Assembly (NCBI GenBank): GCA_019916065.1
Contig: CM034239.1
Span: forward strand, 35,240,419 to 35,304,418
Direction: 5' to 3'
Origin: Vitellaria paradoxa
Taxonomy: Eukaryota; Streptophyta; Magnoliopsida; Ericales; Sapotaceae
Length of the DNA: 64,000 bases
A program made the position numbers and the translations under genes. Below, one piece after another: positions 48,697-60,666 of this stretch (position 1 is the stretch's first letter; every line of letters starts with the position of its first letter). The notes under the pieces are model-generated. The model was given only the letters and a program-made list of their open reading frames with translations, was not told the DNA's origin and made no database searches.

Positions 48697-50708
48697 TAGG
48701 GTTGTAAATAAACTAAGCGATCAATAAGTTGCTCGCAAATGAGCTTGATTATGTTAGTTTGATAAACTAAATGAAGAAGCTTGAACACATTTTTGAAGGT
48801 TAATAAAATAAATGAGCTAAGCTCAAAGAAGGGTGAGTTCGACTTGGTAAGGTTCGTAAACAAGTTTGGTTATTGTTCGTGAATAAATTAGTGTAAATGT
48901 TCATGAATAAGTTCATTTATAACTCGTGAATATTTTTATATGTGAATAAATTTATTTGTTATTCATGAACAGTTTTATTTAAACATTTATGAATAAGTTC
49001 ATAGAATTTTTTAAGTACTTTTCATGAAATAAACACGTTAAATAATTACTTTTATATTTTTGTCTAGTATCGCTTTAGTATTTTTAGTTTTAATTGTGAC
49101 CACCTAAACTCTACAGTTTTGGTTAATGTGAAATTAGGTTCTTTTGTTAATCACTGTTTGTATTCAGTTGTTAGAATGAGAGTACTTTAGTCAATTTTTA
49201 TCATTTTTCCTTAACAACCAATTAAACTAGTGTTTAGAACTAATGTACTTGGATTTCTAGATTTTAAAGATTTCAATTCCATATGATATATTTATATCAT
49301 AAGAAAGAAAGAAGTTAAAGTATCTTCACCAGATTAGAAACCTCAATATGATTTTGTACCTTTGGATTTAATAGGGTAGTGGGAAACAGGAAACTTTTCG
49401 TAATTGGCTATGGAGATAAAGTTTTATATTTGTGAGAAATGTTTTGTTTCAATTCGATGTTTACTCATTCAAAATTATTTTTTTTTTTTGTTATTGATTT
49501 TTTGATGCTTCACTTTACACTTGATCCTAGAATAATTTTTTTACGTTGTTTGATATTTTAAGGGATAATTGCCTTTTTATCTCCTATACTTAAGGTAAAA
49601 ATTACTTATATCTCCTAAATTTTAAAAGCTTATTTTTATATCTCTTGTACTTTGAGTTAAAGTAAAATTGTAAATGATGTTAAATTTTCAAGGGAAAAGA
49701 TAAATATATCAATTAAAAATTAAATAAAATCAGAGGGTATAAGTGTAGGTAATATAAAGTACAAGGGGTATAAATGTAATTTTTAATCTTATCTAGAGTC
49801 AAAATCGTTATATTTGATGGATTTTGTTAACATTTTTGTTTTAATCTAAAGATGAGGGAAGTAAAAGTAAATTTTTAAAGTTTTAGGGGTATAAGTGATT
49901 TTTACCTTAAGTACAAAAGTTAAAAAGGTAGTTACCCAATATTTTAATTATATGGCATAATGGGTTCTTATCTCTGGCAAAATTATGGATTTGTTTTCAT
50001 TTGGTTCTCGAGAAATTGTAGGAAAAGAGAACTGTAGGATGTATATATATATGTATAAGCCTTCAATGGAGGTTTTCGACTAAGGAAAAAGAAAAAAATC
50101 GAGCTTGGGTCTGGTTTGAATAGTGGTTGTACTCAGCTTTCACTAAAAGAGCGGCTATATATATATATATAAATGCACCTTCAACATTGGTTTAATTAGA
50201 TGTTTGGGAAGAAGGATGCAAATTGATAAAATTTCTCTCATTTTTACGAATGAATATAAATGGTGTTTGACAGAAGGACCCAGTTGAACCTTGACCAAAA
50301 CTATAGCGTTTAGATTATCATAATTAAAACGAGAGGGACTAAAATGACATCAAGTATAAAATGCAGGAATGATTTTTGTACTTTACCCTAAAAAATATAA
50401 CTCGTTTTGTTGTTAAGTTTGTTCATTAATCGATATGCTGGCAATCTCATTAAAAGTTATAGGACAAGTTTTAACAAAAAGCTCAAAAGCATATTTTAAG
50501 TTGAGTTCAAATTTGCTTTTGGATTAATGGGTCAAGTTCTAATATATAATTTTATGCTCGATAAAAACATAGTTCAAGCTCGAGTTCGACTTTACAAAAA
50601 AATATTAACAAACAAGTTTGTACATAAAATTTTGAACTCAAACTTGCTAAAATCTTTAACAAATGAGGTTGAACACCTTAATATTTGGCTCGACCCATTT
50701 GCAACTTA
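48697..50708. mobile_element. non-autonomous hAT-like element (2 kb)
   Basis: The left end is TAGGGTTGTAAATAAACTAA; the reverse complement of the right end is TAAGTTGCAAATGGGTCGAG. Both subterminal regions are full of GTTCGTGAATAA / TTGAACTCAAAC / GCTCGAGTTCGA-type words, typical of a widespread plant hAT MITE group. Flanks TGTTTGGT (48689-48696) and TGTATGAT (50709-50716) match at 6 of 8. No transposase is present. A Mutator-type MITE is nested inside at 49562-49939. Confidence 0.6.
49562..49939. mobile_element. Mutator-type MITE (378 bp) with 9-bp target duplication
   Basis: The perfect 9-bp flanks ATATTTTAA occur at 49553-49561 and 49940-49948. Terminal inverted repeats of about 65 bp: left GGGATAATTGCCTTTTTATC; right, reverse complemented, TGGGTAACTACCTTTTTAAC. 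Both continue through ACTTAAGGTAAAAAT(T/C)ACTTATA. There is no coding capacity. The 9-bp duplication and long inverted repeats fit a Mutator-derived MITE. Confidence 0.88.
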
Positions 50709-50716
50709 TGTATGAT

Positions 50717-51489
50717 ATAACTTTAATCCTTATTTTTTTTTAGGTTCCTAATATTTCCAACTTGAAATTGAAACATTTATTGCCGCTTTCTTCTTAGGTG
50801 AGGTTTCATGTTAATAAAATTAGAGATCTTGTATTATTTTTTACATTCAACCTAAAGAACAATTTTTTGTATTTGTATTTCTATTTTTATGAGAAAGAGT
50901 GTAGTTGTCAACAACAAATACTATAGAATTTCTAGTTCTTATATTTTCAAATTTTTATTAAAGCTTATTTGTAGAGATAATGGCATTGGAGCATCAAACT
51001 TACTATGTGAGACTATTAGGAGTTGTAGAAATTTGAAACGAGCCTAAATATGTGACACCCATAATGGGTTAATCCACCCAATAGCTGTTCAAGGATGACC
51101 TTATGGTTTATCTGTCTAACCACTACCCAAAAGACTACTTAGTGGATAGAACTCCATCCATTAATGGGATTAACACATATGATAGTTGGAATTGATGAAA
51201 AATAGGTTTATGAAATTATAAACTGAATGTTCCTACCAAAGTTTGTTTAGAAACACAGTTGGAGGTGGAATTTAAGTTACAACTTGGGTTTTAAAAATAA
51301 TAATATAATGAAATAAGGAAGGTTTTTATTGTAAATAGTGAGTTATGTGAAAGACACTTTTGCCTTTTACCAATTAACTAAAATTCATCTATTCTATGGT
51401 CCATTTTCTTCCATCAAAACGATAACCAACCAAGCATACCCTAAAAGCCACAATCATCATGGAAGCAACTAGTAGAGGGGGAATTGATT
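50717..51489. other. intergenic, no gene seen
   Basis: No recognisable coding or repeat structure. 51055-51180 is less AT-rich (ACACCCATAATGGGTTAATC) but unassigned. Confidence 0.4.
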
Positions 51490-51819
51490 TGTGCTAACCA
51501 GTCCACCCAAGTGGGTAAAGTTATCGACAATGAATGGGTTACAAGATGCTAGAAGAATTGAGAAACCAGCATTATTAACGGCGCTGCAAGTATGGCTCCA
51601 ACTTTAGATTTTGCCTAGCTAGAAATGTCATTTATTGCATCGATTTGGTACTTTGTCTATCTTTATTTTGCTAGTTGATAAAAAAAGAAAGAGAAAGTGA
51701 GCTGAGGATAAGTGTGTAGTAAGAGTGAATAGAGGGCAGAGAGAGAGAGAGAGAGAATTAGAGTGTTTGTTTTGTAAATTCAGTTATGTTTTGTAATAAA
51801 ATTTGTTTGTTTTGCTTAA
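51490..51819 (+). repeat. 5' LTR of the gag-only Copia element
   Basis: Starts TGTGCTAACC. Shares with the 3' LTR the words AGATGCTAGAAGAATTGAGA, GTACTTTGTCTAT / GTGCTTTGTTCAC and the GA-rich AGAGGGCAGAGAGAGAGA. The right boundary is set by loss of similarity after TTTTGCTTAA. Confidence 0.8.
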
Positions 51820-51829
51820 AGGACTTATA

Positions 51830-52560
51830 TGATTCTTTAGAAAAGAAAGGTTAAACTGATAGATGTGGAGGAGGACTGGAAGAAAATGAATAAAAAGGCG
51901 TTGGGACTTATCAAATAGTGGATTGGACATAAGGTTTTTCAACATATAGTCTATGAGACAAGGTATACTCGCTTTAGAAAAAACTATAGGAGATGTATTA
52001 ATCAAAAACATCTTGGAATAAGTTGCTCATTAGTGTTCATTATGCGAAGGTTGGTGGATTTGAAACTGAAGATCATAATTTCGATGACGGAACACATGAG
52101 CACATTTTAAAACTACTTTAATCAATTATCTAGTGTTGGTCTCAATTATGATGACGAGACTTAGGCCTTACTTTTCCTTAGTTCTTTGCTAGATAGTTGA
52201 ATGGGAAATGAATGTCAATATTCAAGGATGCATTATTTAGTGAAGAAGCAAGGAATGAATGAAAAGGGCACTAGTGACAGTGGAGAACATGCCCTAGTTA
52301 TGGAAAGAGAAAAGGATGAAACCACAAAAGGATGACCATAGGAAGGTATAAATTAAGATTGACAGGAAATCGAAAATTTACTTCTTATTATTATTATTAC
52401 GATGAAAAAGGGAACATATAAAACAACACAGCTTTATGTTTAGAGCATCGAAAGGAAAAGAAAAAGAAATCCTACTTACAGAAATAACAGTGTTAGATTA
52501 CGAGGATGACGTTGTTGTGTTATAGGGTTAGGTTGGAACTGTACTAGTTGCAGGGAGTGT
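51830..52560 (+). pseudogene. Copia gag relic
   Basis: The + strand reads KLIDVEEDWKKMNKKALGLI, MRRLVDLKLKIIISMTEHMS, NYFNQLSSVGLNYDDET, LLFLSSLLDS, and later MNEKGTSDSGEHALVMERE and DYEDDVVVL. These are the UBN2-type gag of Ty1/Copia elements, in which this domain coats the element RNA. Several stops and frame changes are present, and the zinc knuckle is not readable. Gag text starts almost at the 5' LTR edge, leaving no normal leader or primer-binding site. Confidence 0.82.
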
Positions 52561-53323
52561 TAGTAATTACAACTTCTTGTTAAATATGGTTTAGGTAGTA
52601 CAATGCAGTATTACACAAATGCATATAAAAAAAAGTGTGAGAGTGTACCCAAAGGGCCCTAGTCAGTGCTATAAAAGTGTTGAAAAGAGTCAAAATGTGT
52701 ACAAGTAGTTTAGACATGAACAATGGGTGTAATGATTGCTTGACATGTTCATATCAAAGCTTAGAGAAAAAAGACAAAACTGCTTTAGCATTATCTTGGA
52801 TGAAGCTATATAGTCTATTCCACTTGCGAAGGAATCCATGATGGGAATCTCTCTGGAATGTGCATAGGAATTAGAGAAAGGTGCTAAATGGCACCCTGAT
52901 GGGGGGTGTAGAATGGAACATCTTAGTAGGGGGTGTAGAGGATTCCAATGCAGGGGGAAGGGGGTGTAGGCATTTAGTGTGGATTGCAGTCACCTGGTGA
53001 TTGGGTGAGGACATGAAAATATTGTCCATGACACATGAGGGATAGGAATAGGGAGTGCTGGAGTGTCAGACAACAACAAATATAACTGAAGTAAATGAGC
53101 TTTGTGTAGGTGGGTGCTATGGTTAACCGAGAACGGGGTAGGATTGTAGTAGTAGAGATTATAGAATTAAGTTACATTCGGATGAGAGAGTGTAGACACA
53201 TTGAATTGGGGTTATGGTTAAATATGGTAGATTCAGAAGACATCCTAGGGGTTAGCTTTAGAAAAATTTACAAATAGAAGACTGATTGAGGATGCATTGA
53301 ATTCATCCACATTGGATAAAGGG
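52561..53323 (+). other. internal region of the gag-only element, unrecognised
   Basis: No pol motifs were found in any frame. The region is less AT-rich and G-rich in places (GGGGGGTGTAGAATGG, GCAGGGGGAAGGGGGTGTAG) and ends in the polypurine-like GGATAAAGGG before the 3' LTR. Confidence 0.5.
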
Positions 53324-53548
53324 TGTGATTGCAATCCACCTCAGTGGATGGAATGATTGAGAATGAAGGGAATGGAAGATGCTAGAAGAATCGAGAAACT
53401 AGCATCAGCATTGATGCCATAAATACGGCACTAACCTTTGACTCTTCTTACCCCTAGCTGGAATTTTAATTTATTGCACTGGGTTGGTGCTTTGTTCACT
53501 TTCTATTTTGGTCATCTATAAAATGGGAAGAGATGGCAAACTAAGGGT
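53324..53548 (+). repeat. 3' LTR, left part (before hAT insertion)
   Basis: Starts TGTGATTGCAATCCACC and runs to CTAAGGGT, the hAT target site. The rest of the LTR resumes at 58584. Confidence 0.8.
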
Positions 53549-56500
53549 TAGGGATGGCCATCTCGGCTAACCTGTTCGTACCTTACTCGATCCCCACCTT
53601 GAACTGGTGGGAGATTGGGAAATTTTCTGGGGATCAGGTAAAGTATGGGATATTTTTTTAAAAAAATTTAGAAATCGGGTTGGGTAAGGGTATAAGTTTA
53701 TCCCTAACTTGCCTCGTACCTTACCTGACTCATCCTGACCCCTATTCGTACCCCCGTACATATATACTTCAATTTTTTAGAGTTATGTTTTACCCCTAAT
53801 GCAGCGGCAGCCTCTCATTTTACTCTCAACCTCAATCTCAGCTCTCTCACTCGTCGGCCTCTAGTTTGGTGAGGTCCTCTTCTCTTAATTAATCGAAAAT
53901 CTAATGTGTGTTTCAGTTAATTCGACAGCATTTTTTCTTGGTGTTAGTTGTTTCAATAGTGTTTTGTCTTGGCCAATGTGTATTTCCTTTAACAAGTCTG
54001 CAAATCAGGTAAGAGTTTTGATCCTTCTCTCTACTTTTAATTTTTGTCTTTGTTTATAAATGAAATTTCCTATTACAGTTTACATGCCTAAATTGATTTT
54101 GTTGAATATTTATTTAATCTTTTTTTCGTTGTCATTTTTGTACCTTCTAAATTTTGTAGGAAAACAGAATAAAAATGATAAAGAATACGTAGGTCTTGAA
54201 ACTTCTTTTTTGCTTGAACTTCTTACTAAAGTGTAATTGTTTGTTATATAATAATTGTATATAGCGTTCTGGTTGTTAGTATTTAGGTTTGGTGGAAGGA
54301 TATGGATGAAAATTTTATCTTCTGGTACATAGAGGGTGATGATGCACTATTATTCATTTTTTTAAATATAAATATAACTTCATTAGACTTCATTTAGTTC
54401 GTAAATAATTTTATGATAGTCCATGCTTTAAGGCGTTACAAAAGAAGGATGTATTACTTGAGTTAGGTGCAGTTGATTTTGTTTAATAAAACAAAATTTC
54501 AAAGTTGATTTTAATAGAAACTAGATTTCTTAAGCCTTAATTTGATGGTTCATGGATTGAAAAATGGTTAGGAAATGAAGAATCTATGACTTTTTTTCAA
54601 AGTTGACAATTTGATTTTGGTTCTTGCACTAGAACTAGTCTAGTTTTTGATATAAAACTCATACCCAGAGGTTGAATTAATTTTTGATATTTTTATCCAA
54701 GCAACTATACATATGAAAGAGTCTCTAGTAAAAATTTTATAATTTTTAGAGGTAAAATGAAATTTGTAAAATAATCAAAGTTGACTATTTAGTTTAAATT
54801 GCTGCACTTGCACTAGTTAGGTTTTTATACAAAACTTATATTTATGAGTTGAATTGATTTAGGGAAATTTTACACATAAAATTAGACATACGAAGGATGC
54901 TTTAGTAAAGTTTTCATAATTTTTAGAGTTAAAATGAAATTTATAAAAATAATCAAAGTTGATTGTTTTGTTTTTATGGAACTAAGATTAATTCCAACCA
55001 TTTTCTGCAATTGTTGGATTCCAAACTCTTGCTTTTATGGAGAAGTGATTGAGATCTTTAAGGTACTGTGTAATTTGTAATTTGCAATCTTCTACATTTG
55101 AGTAAGATTAATTGGGTATACATTTGAATCGAGCTCTTAGTTTGGCAATTTTTTGTTGGACGAAGAGACAGATTTGGTTTGCTTACTTATTTGTTTTTTT
55201 TAATGGCCATTGTATATTAGTTCTTTTAACATAGTATACCATCACATTCAACTCAAGTGGAGTCAAATGAAATGTAAACATCAACATTGGGTAGTTCACA
55301 AGCAAATACAAAACCATAAATAGAGTCGTCAATTCCCATTGATGGTGAAGTTGAGTGTAACTCTGAAGGTGATGAAGTAGTGAATACGACTAAGTTAAGG
55401 GCTCATGTATGGTTGCATTTTCAAAAGATAAGAGTTACCGTAAGGGGAAAGAAGGAAAATGAAGCAAGGTGTTTATATTGTAATAAAAAATTAAGTGCAG
55501 AATCCAAGAATGGAACAACACATTTGGAGGATCACTATAATTTTTGTTTGAAAAGAAAAATGGTTTAAAAGATTTGAATAACTAATGTTATGTTAGGGAC
55601 GAGAAAAAGTGGCACACTCCCACTTATGCCTGTGATTCAGAACATGCTAGGAAACAACTAGCTTATATGATAATAATGCATGAATACCCTCTAAGCATGG
55701 TGGAATACCTTTCGTTTAGGGGATTTTTTTATTCTTTAAAACCTATGTTTCATGTGGTTTCTGGAAGTGCTATCAAGAGTGATATTTTGAACATATATGA
55801 TATGGAGATGTGACAATTAGGCTTATGGAAAGAAACCAAAGTAAAGTTTTCCTCAACAATAGACATGTGGACAACTACCAATCAGAAAAAGAGGATTTAT
55901 GGTCATCACGACACATTTCATTGATGATTCTTTGGAAATTATAGAGTCGTATTCTTAGATAATTTCTTAATGTTCCTGTGTTAATTTTATGTTATTTTTT
56001 TGAATCTTAAGAATTTTGTAAAATGCATTCTACTTCATTCAATGATTATAGTAATTTTCTATCTAGGTTTGTGCATGTGCCATGTCCACACACAACGGAT
56101 GTATTGTGTGATGTATTGATGGATATGTTCTTAGAGTAGAATGTTGATAGAAAATTATCTACTTTGACAGTTGATAATTGTACTATCGATGAGGCTATAA
56201 TTAATCTTTTGTTGGGGAAATTTGGAAGTGATCATCTTTGGTTTAAGAGTTTCTTTCATGTGTGATGTGTTGCTCATATTCTTAACTTAATTGTGAAAGA
56301 TGGTTTAGATATCATTAAGTTTGCTATTGAAAATGTTAGAAATAGTGTTTCTTATTAAACAACTTCCCCTAAGAGAGAAGAAAATTTTAAAGAGGTAACT
56401 CGTCAATTGGAAGTTTTTAGTGGTAAAAAGTTATCACTTGACTGTCTTACTAGGTGGAACTCAACCTATATAATGTTTCTAACTACTACAGAATATAGGA

Positions 56501-57543
56501 TTGCTTTTGGCCGTTTACCCAAGTGACGATGATTGGAATAGCCAAAGATATATGTGAGAAATTGAAAATATTTTACAAGGTTACTTCGTTAATTAGTGGG
56601 ATGAGTTATCCAACTTCCATTTTATTTTTTAAAAATATGTGAGATCAAAATGAAATTGGAAGAATGGGTCATTTGTGAGAATTGTGTGGTCAGGGGCCTT
56701 GAAAATGATCGAGAAATATGACAAGTATTACATGAATACTAATAGCTTTTTGGGAGTAACAGGCGTTTTGACAATACTCATGGATCCTTGATTAAGTGTT
56801 ACTATTCAGATATTTACAGGGAGTACGGTGATGAGATGATTGAGGGTATTAGGAATGTTGCTACAACTTGGTTACAATCTACTAAGGCAAAAGCAAGAAT
56901 GATAGTGAATATGTAAGCAAGCCACTTTCTACTAATACCACAAATAATAACGAGTTGGATTATTTTGAAATGTTTCTTAATACAAAAAAAGAAAAAAGAA
57001 AAAAAAGAAAACTAAACATGTGAAGTTGGTAATGGATTGTTATTTGGAGGATGATTTCTACCAAGATGTGAGGATTTTGATAGATTAACATGGTGGAAAT
57101 TCAATGGCTTAAAGTACTCTACTTTACAAGTCATAGCATGTTATGTGTTGGTTGTGTCTGTATCTACGGTTGTATTAGAGTCATTTTTTAGCATCGGTGG
57201 TAAAGTGGTTAGTCCAAACTAGAATAGACTTCATCTTAGGACTTTGGAAGCATTAATGTGCACTCAAAGTTGGTTGGCGGCCATTAAGAGTGGAGGTAAT
57301 TTTTAATTATGTTTCATTAGTATTTTTCTTCTTTTTTTTATTTGCAATTGTTATTTGCTAATACGATATATATGATAAAGTGCGCAAACAATGCCGGGAA
57401 GTCCATTCCCAACTGTCAATAATGAAGATATCGATATAGATGAGTGTATGTTCGGTATAACAGTTGTTGATGATTGATTGGGTAAGAGTTTTAGTTGCAA
57501 ATAGTCAATAGACCGATACATTTTTTTATGTATCACTTATTTT

Positions 57544-57585
<42 letters not shown>

Positions 57586-58575
57586 TTTGTTCCATTTACA
57601 AAATTTGAGAAGCATTGTAGGGGAGTTGGAGAGATTGTGGAAGCTGGCATAGTTTGTTGAATTACTGTATTATTTTTAGTGATGTTGTCTTGTTAAACTT
57701 TTTCTTCTTTTTCTTTTTCTCATTTTTTTCTGTTTTGGTAAGTTTGTTGAACTATTAGTTGTTGTTGAACGTTTATGTTGAACTATTATATCCACTATGA
57801 TGGATTTGCTACCTATCCAAATTGGGGTGTATTCGAAATCTACCCGTTGCGACCTGTTTGTTTTTGAATTACATCTCTGCTATTGAACCTGACACTGTTG
57901 GTATTCAATTCATTCATTTTTGTTTGAAATTGTAGTATATGTTAACTTCCAAGTATGTGATTTGTTTTTCATTCTATATTTCAAGAAGTGGTAAAGGTTT
58001 CTGCTATGTGAACACCTGTTTAATGTGATAGTTAGCATGCTGTTAGAAGTAATTAATCAATTAATTAGTTAAGAGCCCTTTGATTAACCATATATGATAG
58101 CTACCACACTTAATGAATCAAATTAATCATGAATTAGGATAAAAGTTTTCTTGAATAACTGTATTGTTATATTTGTGTGTATCTATATGCTGGCATACTT
58201 TTGTCTATTGTGCAAGTATATGCATGTATATTAATAAATAAATGTGTGGAAATATTGTTCTATTCATGGGCTCAATGATTTTATGATTGATAGTGTTGAG
58301 TTCATTTATCAAAAAAAAAAAAAAAAAAAAAGAAAAAAGAAAAACTTGTGTCAATGGCTTTAGGTTTCAATCTGGAATTAAGAATTTTTGTAATTTTCTT
58401 TTCCGTTTTGGGTACCCAATTACCCACGAAGATCCCTATTCCTTATTTGGGGTAGGGATGGGGATAAAAATAGTTCCTAGTGGGGATCGAGTAAGGTATG
58501 AGGATTAATTTGGGTTCGAGGATTGGGTATGAGAATAGGCATACTCGTCTTTTATCTGCCCCATGCCCATCTCTA
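53549..58575 (+). mobile_element. hAT element (5.0 kb) inserted in a Copia LTR
   Basis: Left end TAGGGATGGCCATCTCGG; right end, reverse complemented, TAGAGATGGGCATGGGGCAG. Flanks CTAAGGGT (53541-53548) and GTAAGGGT (58576-58583) match at 7 of 8, the 8-bp duplication expected for hAT. Removing 53549-58583 restores an LTR that aligns with the 5' LTR across the join, which independently confirms both boundaries. A decayed transposase runs on the + strand from about 55380 to 57306. 53790-53880 is a CT-rich leader-like stretch. A (TA)n run lies at about 57545-57582 and a poly-A at 58312-58331. Confidence 0.93.
55380..57306 (+). pseudogene. hAT transposase, broken (Ac-like)
   Basis: The BED zinc finger at the start (AHVWLHFQKIRVTVRGKKEN, then ARCLYCNKKL and GTTHLEDHYNFC) binds element ends in intact relatives. 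It is followed by YMIIMHEYPLSMVEYLSFRG, SSTIDMWTTTNQKKR, LSTLTVDNCTIDEAIINLLL, VAHILNLIVKDGLDII, LSLDCLTRWNSTYIM, a stretch FDNTHGSLIKCYYSDIYREY-like, and the C-terminal dimerisation region with MDCYLEDDFYQDV, VVKWLVQTR and LKVGWRPLRVEV-like text. The sequence ends SGGNF-stop at 57306. Stops occur after KRKMV (55568) and repeatedly later, so it is non-functional. Confidence 0.9.
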
Positions 58576-58583
58576 GTAAGGGT

Positions 58584-58691
58584 ATGTGTGAAGCAAGGGA
58601 GAGTAGAGGGCAGAGAGAGATAGAGAGAATTAAAGAGTTTGTTTTGTAAATTCAGTTTTGTTCTGTAATAGAACTTGTTCGTTTTGCTTAA
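58584..58691 (+). repeat. 3' LTR, right part (after hAT insertion)
   Basis: ATGTGTGAAGCAAGGGAGAG, then GAGGGCAGAGAGAGATAGAG and TTTGTTTTGTAAATTCAGTT aligned with the 5' LTR; similarity ends after TTTTGCTTAA. Confidence 0.8.
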
Positions 58692-59559
58692 TACTTTGAG
58701 CAATAATGTAATGCCTTGAATTTTCATAACTCAAAGACCTAAGGTATCACTTTGACATGTGTTTAATGAGATTGAAAATGAGAAAAAATATTTTTTTTTA
58801 CAGAGTCAAGTCATGCGGCACAACAATTAATTATCGAGATAAATAATATATACTAATAAATAATATCAAAACTGCTAATACATCCTTCAAAAGCTATATA
58901 AAAGAATAGTTTGAATAAATATATTATTAATAGGAAAATAGCTTTACAACTTGTCATTGTTGTACTAATAATTACAATAAATAATCTAAATACTAGAATA
59001 CCTACAAGTAGGTATAAAATAATTAACAAGTAGTTTGCAACAAATTGCTTATAGATCAGCAACTACTACAAATTTATCATAAGTTGAAAATATTTTTCAT
59101 GCAGGGGATGAACTCACTAAAGTCTTGTAGTCAAACCTCCTAGAATGCCTATATAGAGTAAGCGTGGTAATATATTGTGTTAGGTGATCTAATACAATGA
59201 TCATGACTAAGTGACATGGCATAATACAATGAATACTATGATTTTATAGATAACCTAATAGACATTGAGCAAACATGATAATATAATGATAATTTAAATA
59301 AGATAGAATAATGCATTTTATTAAACAAAGTATTCAATATATATTTCCAAGTGTCATAGTTCTCAATAGGTTTCAAATGTTAGTTTTTACGAGTTCTCTT
59401 AGAGTTTAAGCATTTTAATGTATCAAACCTATCCTCCAATCTATCCCAAATCTTAGGAATTAGTACATTTTAGTGATCTTGGATATATTGAAATGCGAGT
59501 CCGTCACTTTCTCCCCAATTATATCCATGCACTAAGGGTTACTAACCTAAAACAAACAC
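58692..59559. other. intergenic, no gene seen
   Basis: AT-rich, with only short open frames without recognisable similarity. Confidence 0.4.
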
Positions 59560-60485
59560 AATGCCTTTTAGAAATTCACCCTGATCCCTAAGAGACCTGC
59601 TGAAGAGCTAACACCCCTTTCAAGTTTATGGTCCATTGCCCAATGGGGCCTAGACATTGTAGGACCATTACCATGAGTACAGGGTAATGATAGATGACTC
59701 TTGATCAAAATTGATTATTTCACAAAATGAATAAAGACAAAACTCTTGGCATGGATCCTTAATGTTGAGACTTGGAAGTTTGTAGGGAGAAACATCATTA
59801 CAAGATTTGGAGTCCATAGAAATCTGATTTTAGATAATTGGAGGTAGTTCAACAGTTTTGCCTTTAGAAGATATTGCATTGAATTTAGCATCAAAAACCC
59901 ATATTTGACTCCAGCACATCCTTAGGGAAATGGTTAGGCAAATGTATCGGATAAGACAATTTTGGATGGAATAAAGAAGAAGCTAAAAAAAGGCATTGGG
60001 AAGGTGCGTAGAGGATTGCCCATGGTGTTCTAGACCTATTGCACGATTCTGAGAACATAGAAAAGTAAGACATCTTTTTCTCTATTGTATAGAGTAGAAG
60101 TTGTAATCTAACTTAGGATAGGATTGCCTTCCATTAGAACAACTACCTTCAATGAAGAAGATTCAGTACGAGCCATTGAGGTGAATTTAGACGTATTGGA
60201 AGAAAATAGAGATACTAACTGAATTAGGCAGTTGCAAATCAGTAGGAGTTGAAGAAAAAACACAACAAAAGAGTTATAAGTTAAGGATCTTATACAGAGA
60301 GATTTGGTCCTTCTAAAAGCAATAACTTGTAAAAGAGATATGTTAAATGAAAAATTAGCATCAAATTGGGAGGGACCTTATAAAGTGGTGCAAGTGTTGG
60401 GATGAGAAGCAAACGAGCTAGAAAACATGAAAGGAAAAGGCATTCCTAGGCCCTAGAACGGGGTTAATCTAAAGTGATTTTATTT
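59560..60485 (+). pseudogene. Ty3/Gypsy integrase C-terminal relic
   Basis: The + strand in several frames shows the integrase core: QWGLDIVGPLP-like text near 59640, IDYFTK-like and FGVHRNLILDN-like near 59700-59835, and LTPAHPXGNG-like near 59905. Further on come TTTFNEEDSVRAIEVNLDVL (about 60140-60200), DLVLLKAITCKRDM, NEKLASNWEGPYKVVQVLG (about 60350-60400) and a final RPWNGVNLK. This is the tail of a Ty3/Gypsy pol. No LTRs were found. Confidence 0.82.
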
Positions 60486-60666
60486 TTAAGTTAAATTGAC
60501 AAATTCATTTGATTTTCTTTTCTAGAATGTTAAAATACTCTTATTTCTAATTAAAAGATTTGATATTTGCGTTCATTCTTAAGCATGACAAGAGCTTTGT
60601 CAAGTGCTTGAATGAGCACCTGACTTGGAAAGAAAACCTCAATACTCAACTTATTTGGCACGTAAG

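Larger units (their letters stand above)
51490..58691 (+). mobile_element. gag-only Copia LTR element, 3' LTR split by a hAT insertion
   Basis: 5' LTR 51490-~51819, internal region to 53323, 3' LTR from 53324 resuming after the hAT element at 58584-~58691. The two LTRs align from TGTG through AAGATGCTAGAAGAAT(T/C)GAGAAAC, GAGGGCAGAGAGAG, TTTGTTTTGTAAATTCAGTT to TTTTGCTTAA. Without the hAT their lengths are about 330 and 333 bp. The 3' LTR is preceded by GGATAAAGGG, a polypurine-like tract. The internal region holds a gag relic but no recognisable protease, integrase or reverse transcriptase. It is therefore either internally deleted or a TR-GAG-type non-autonomous family. Confidence 0.82.
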
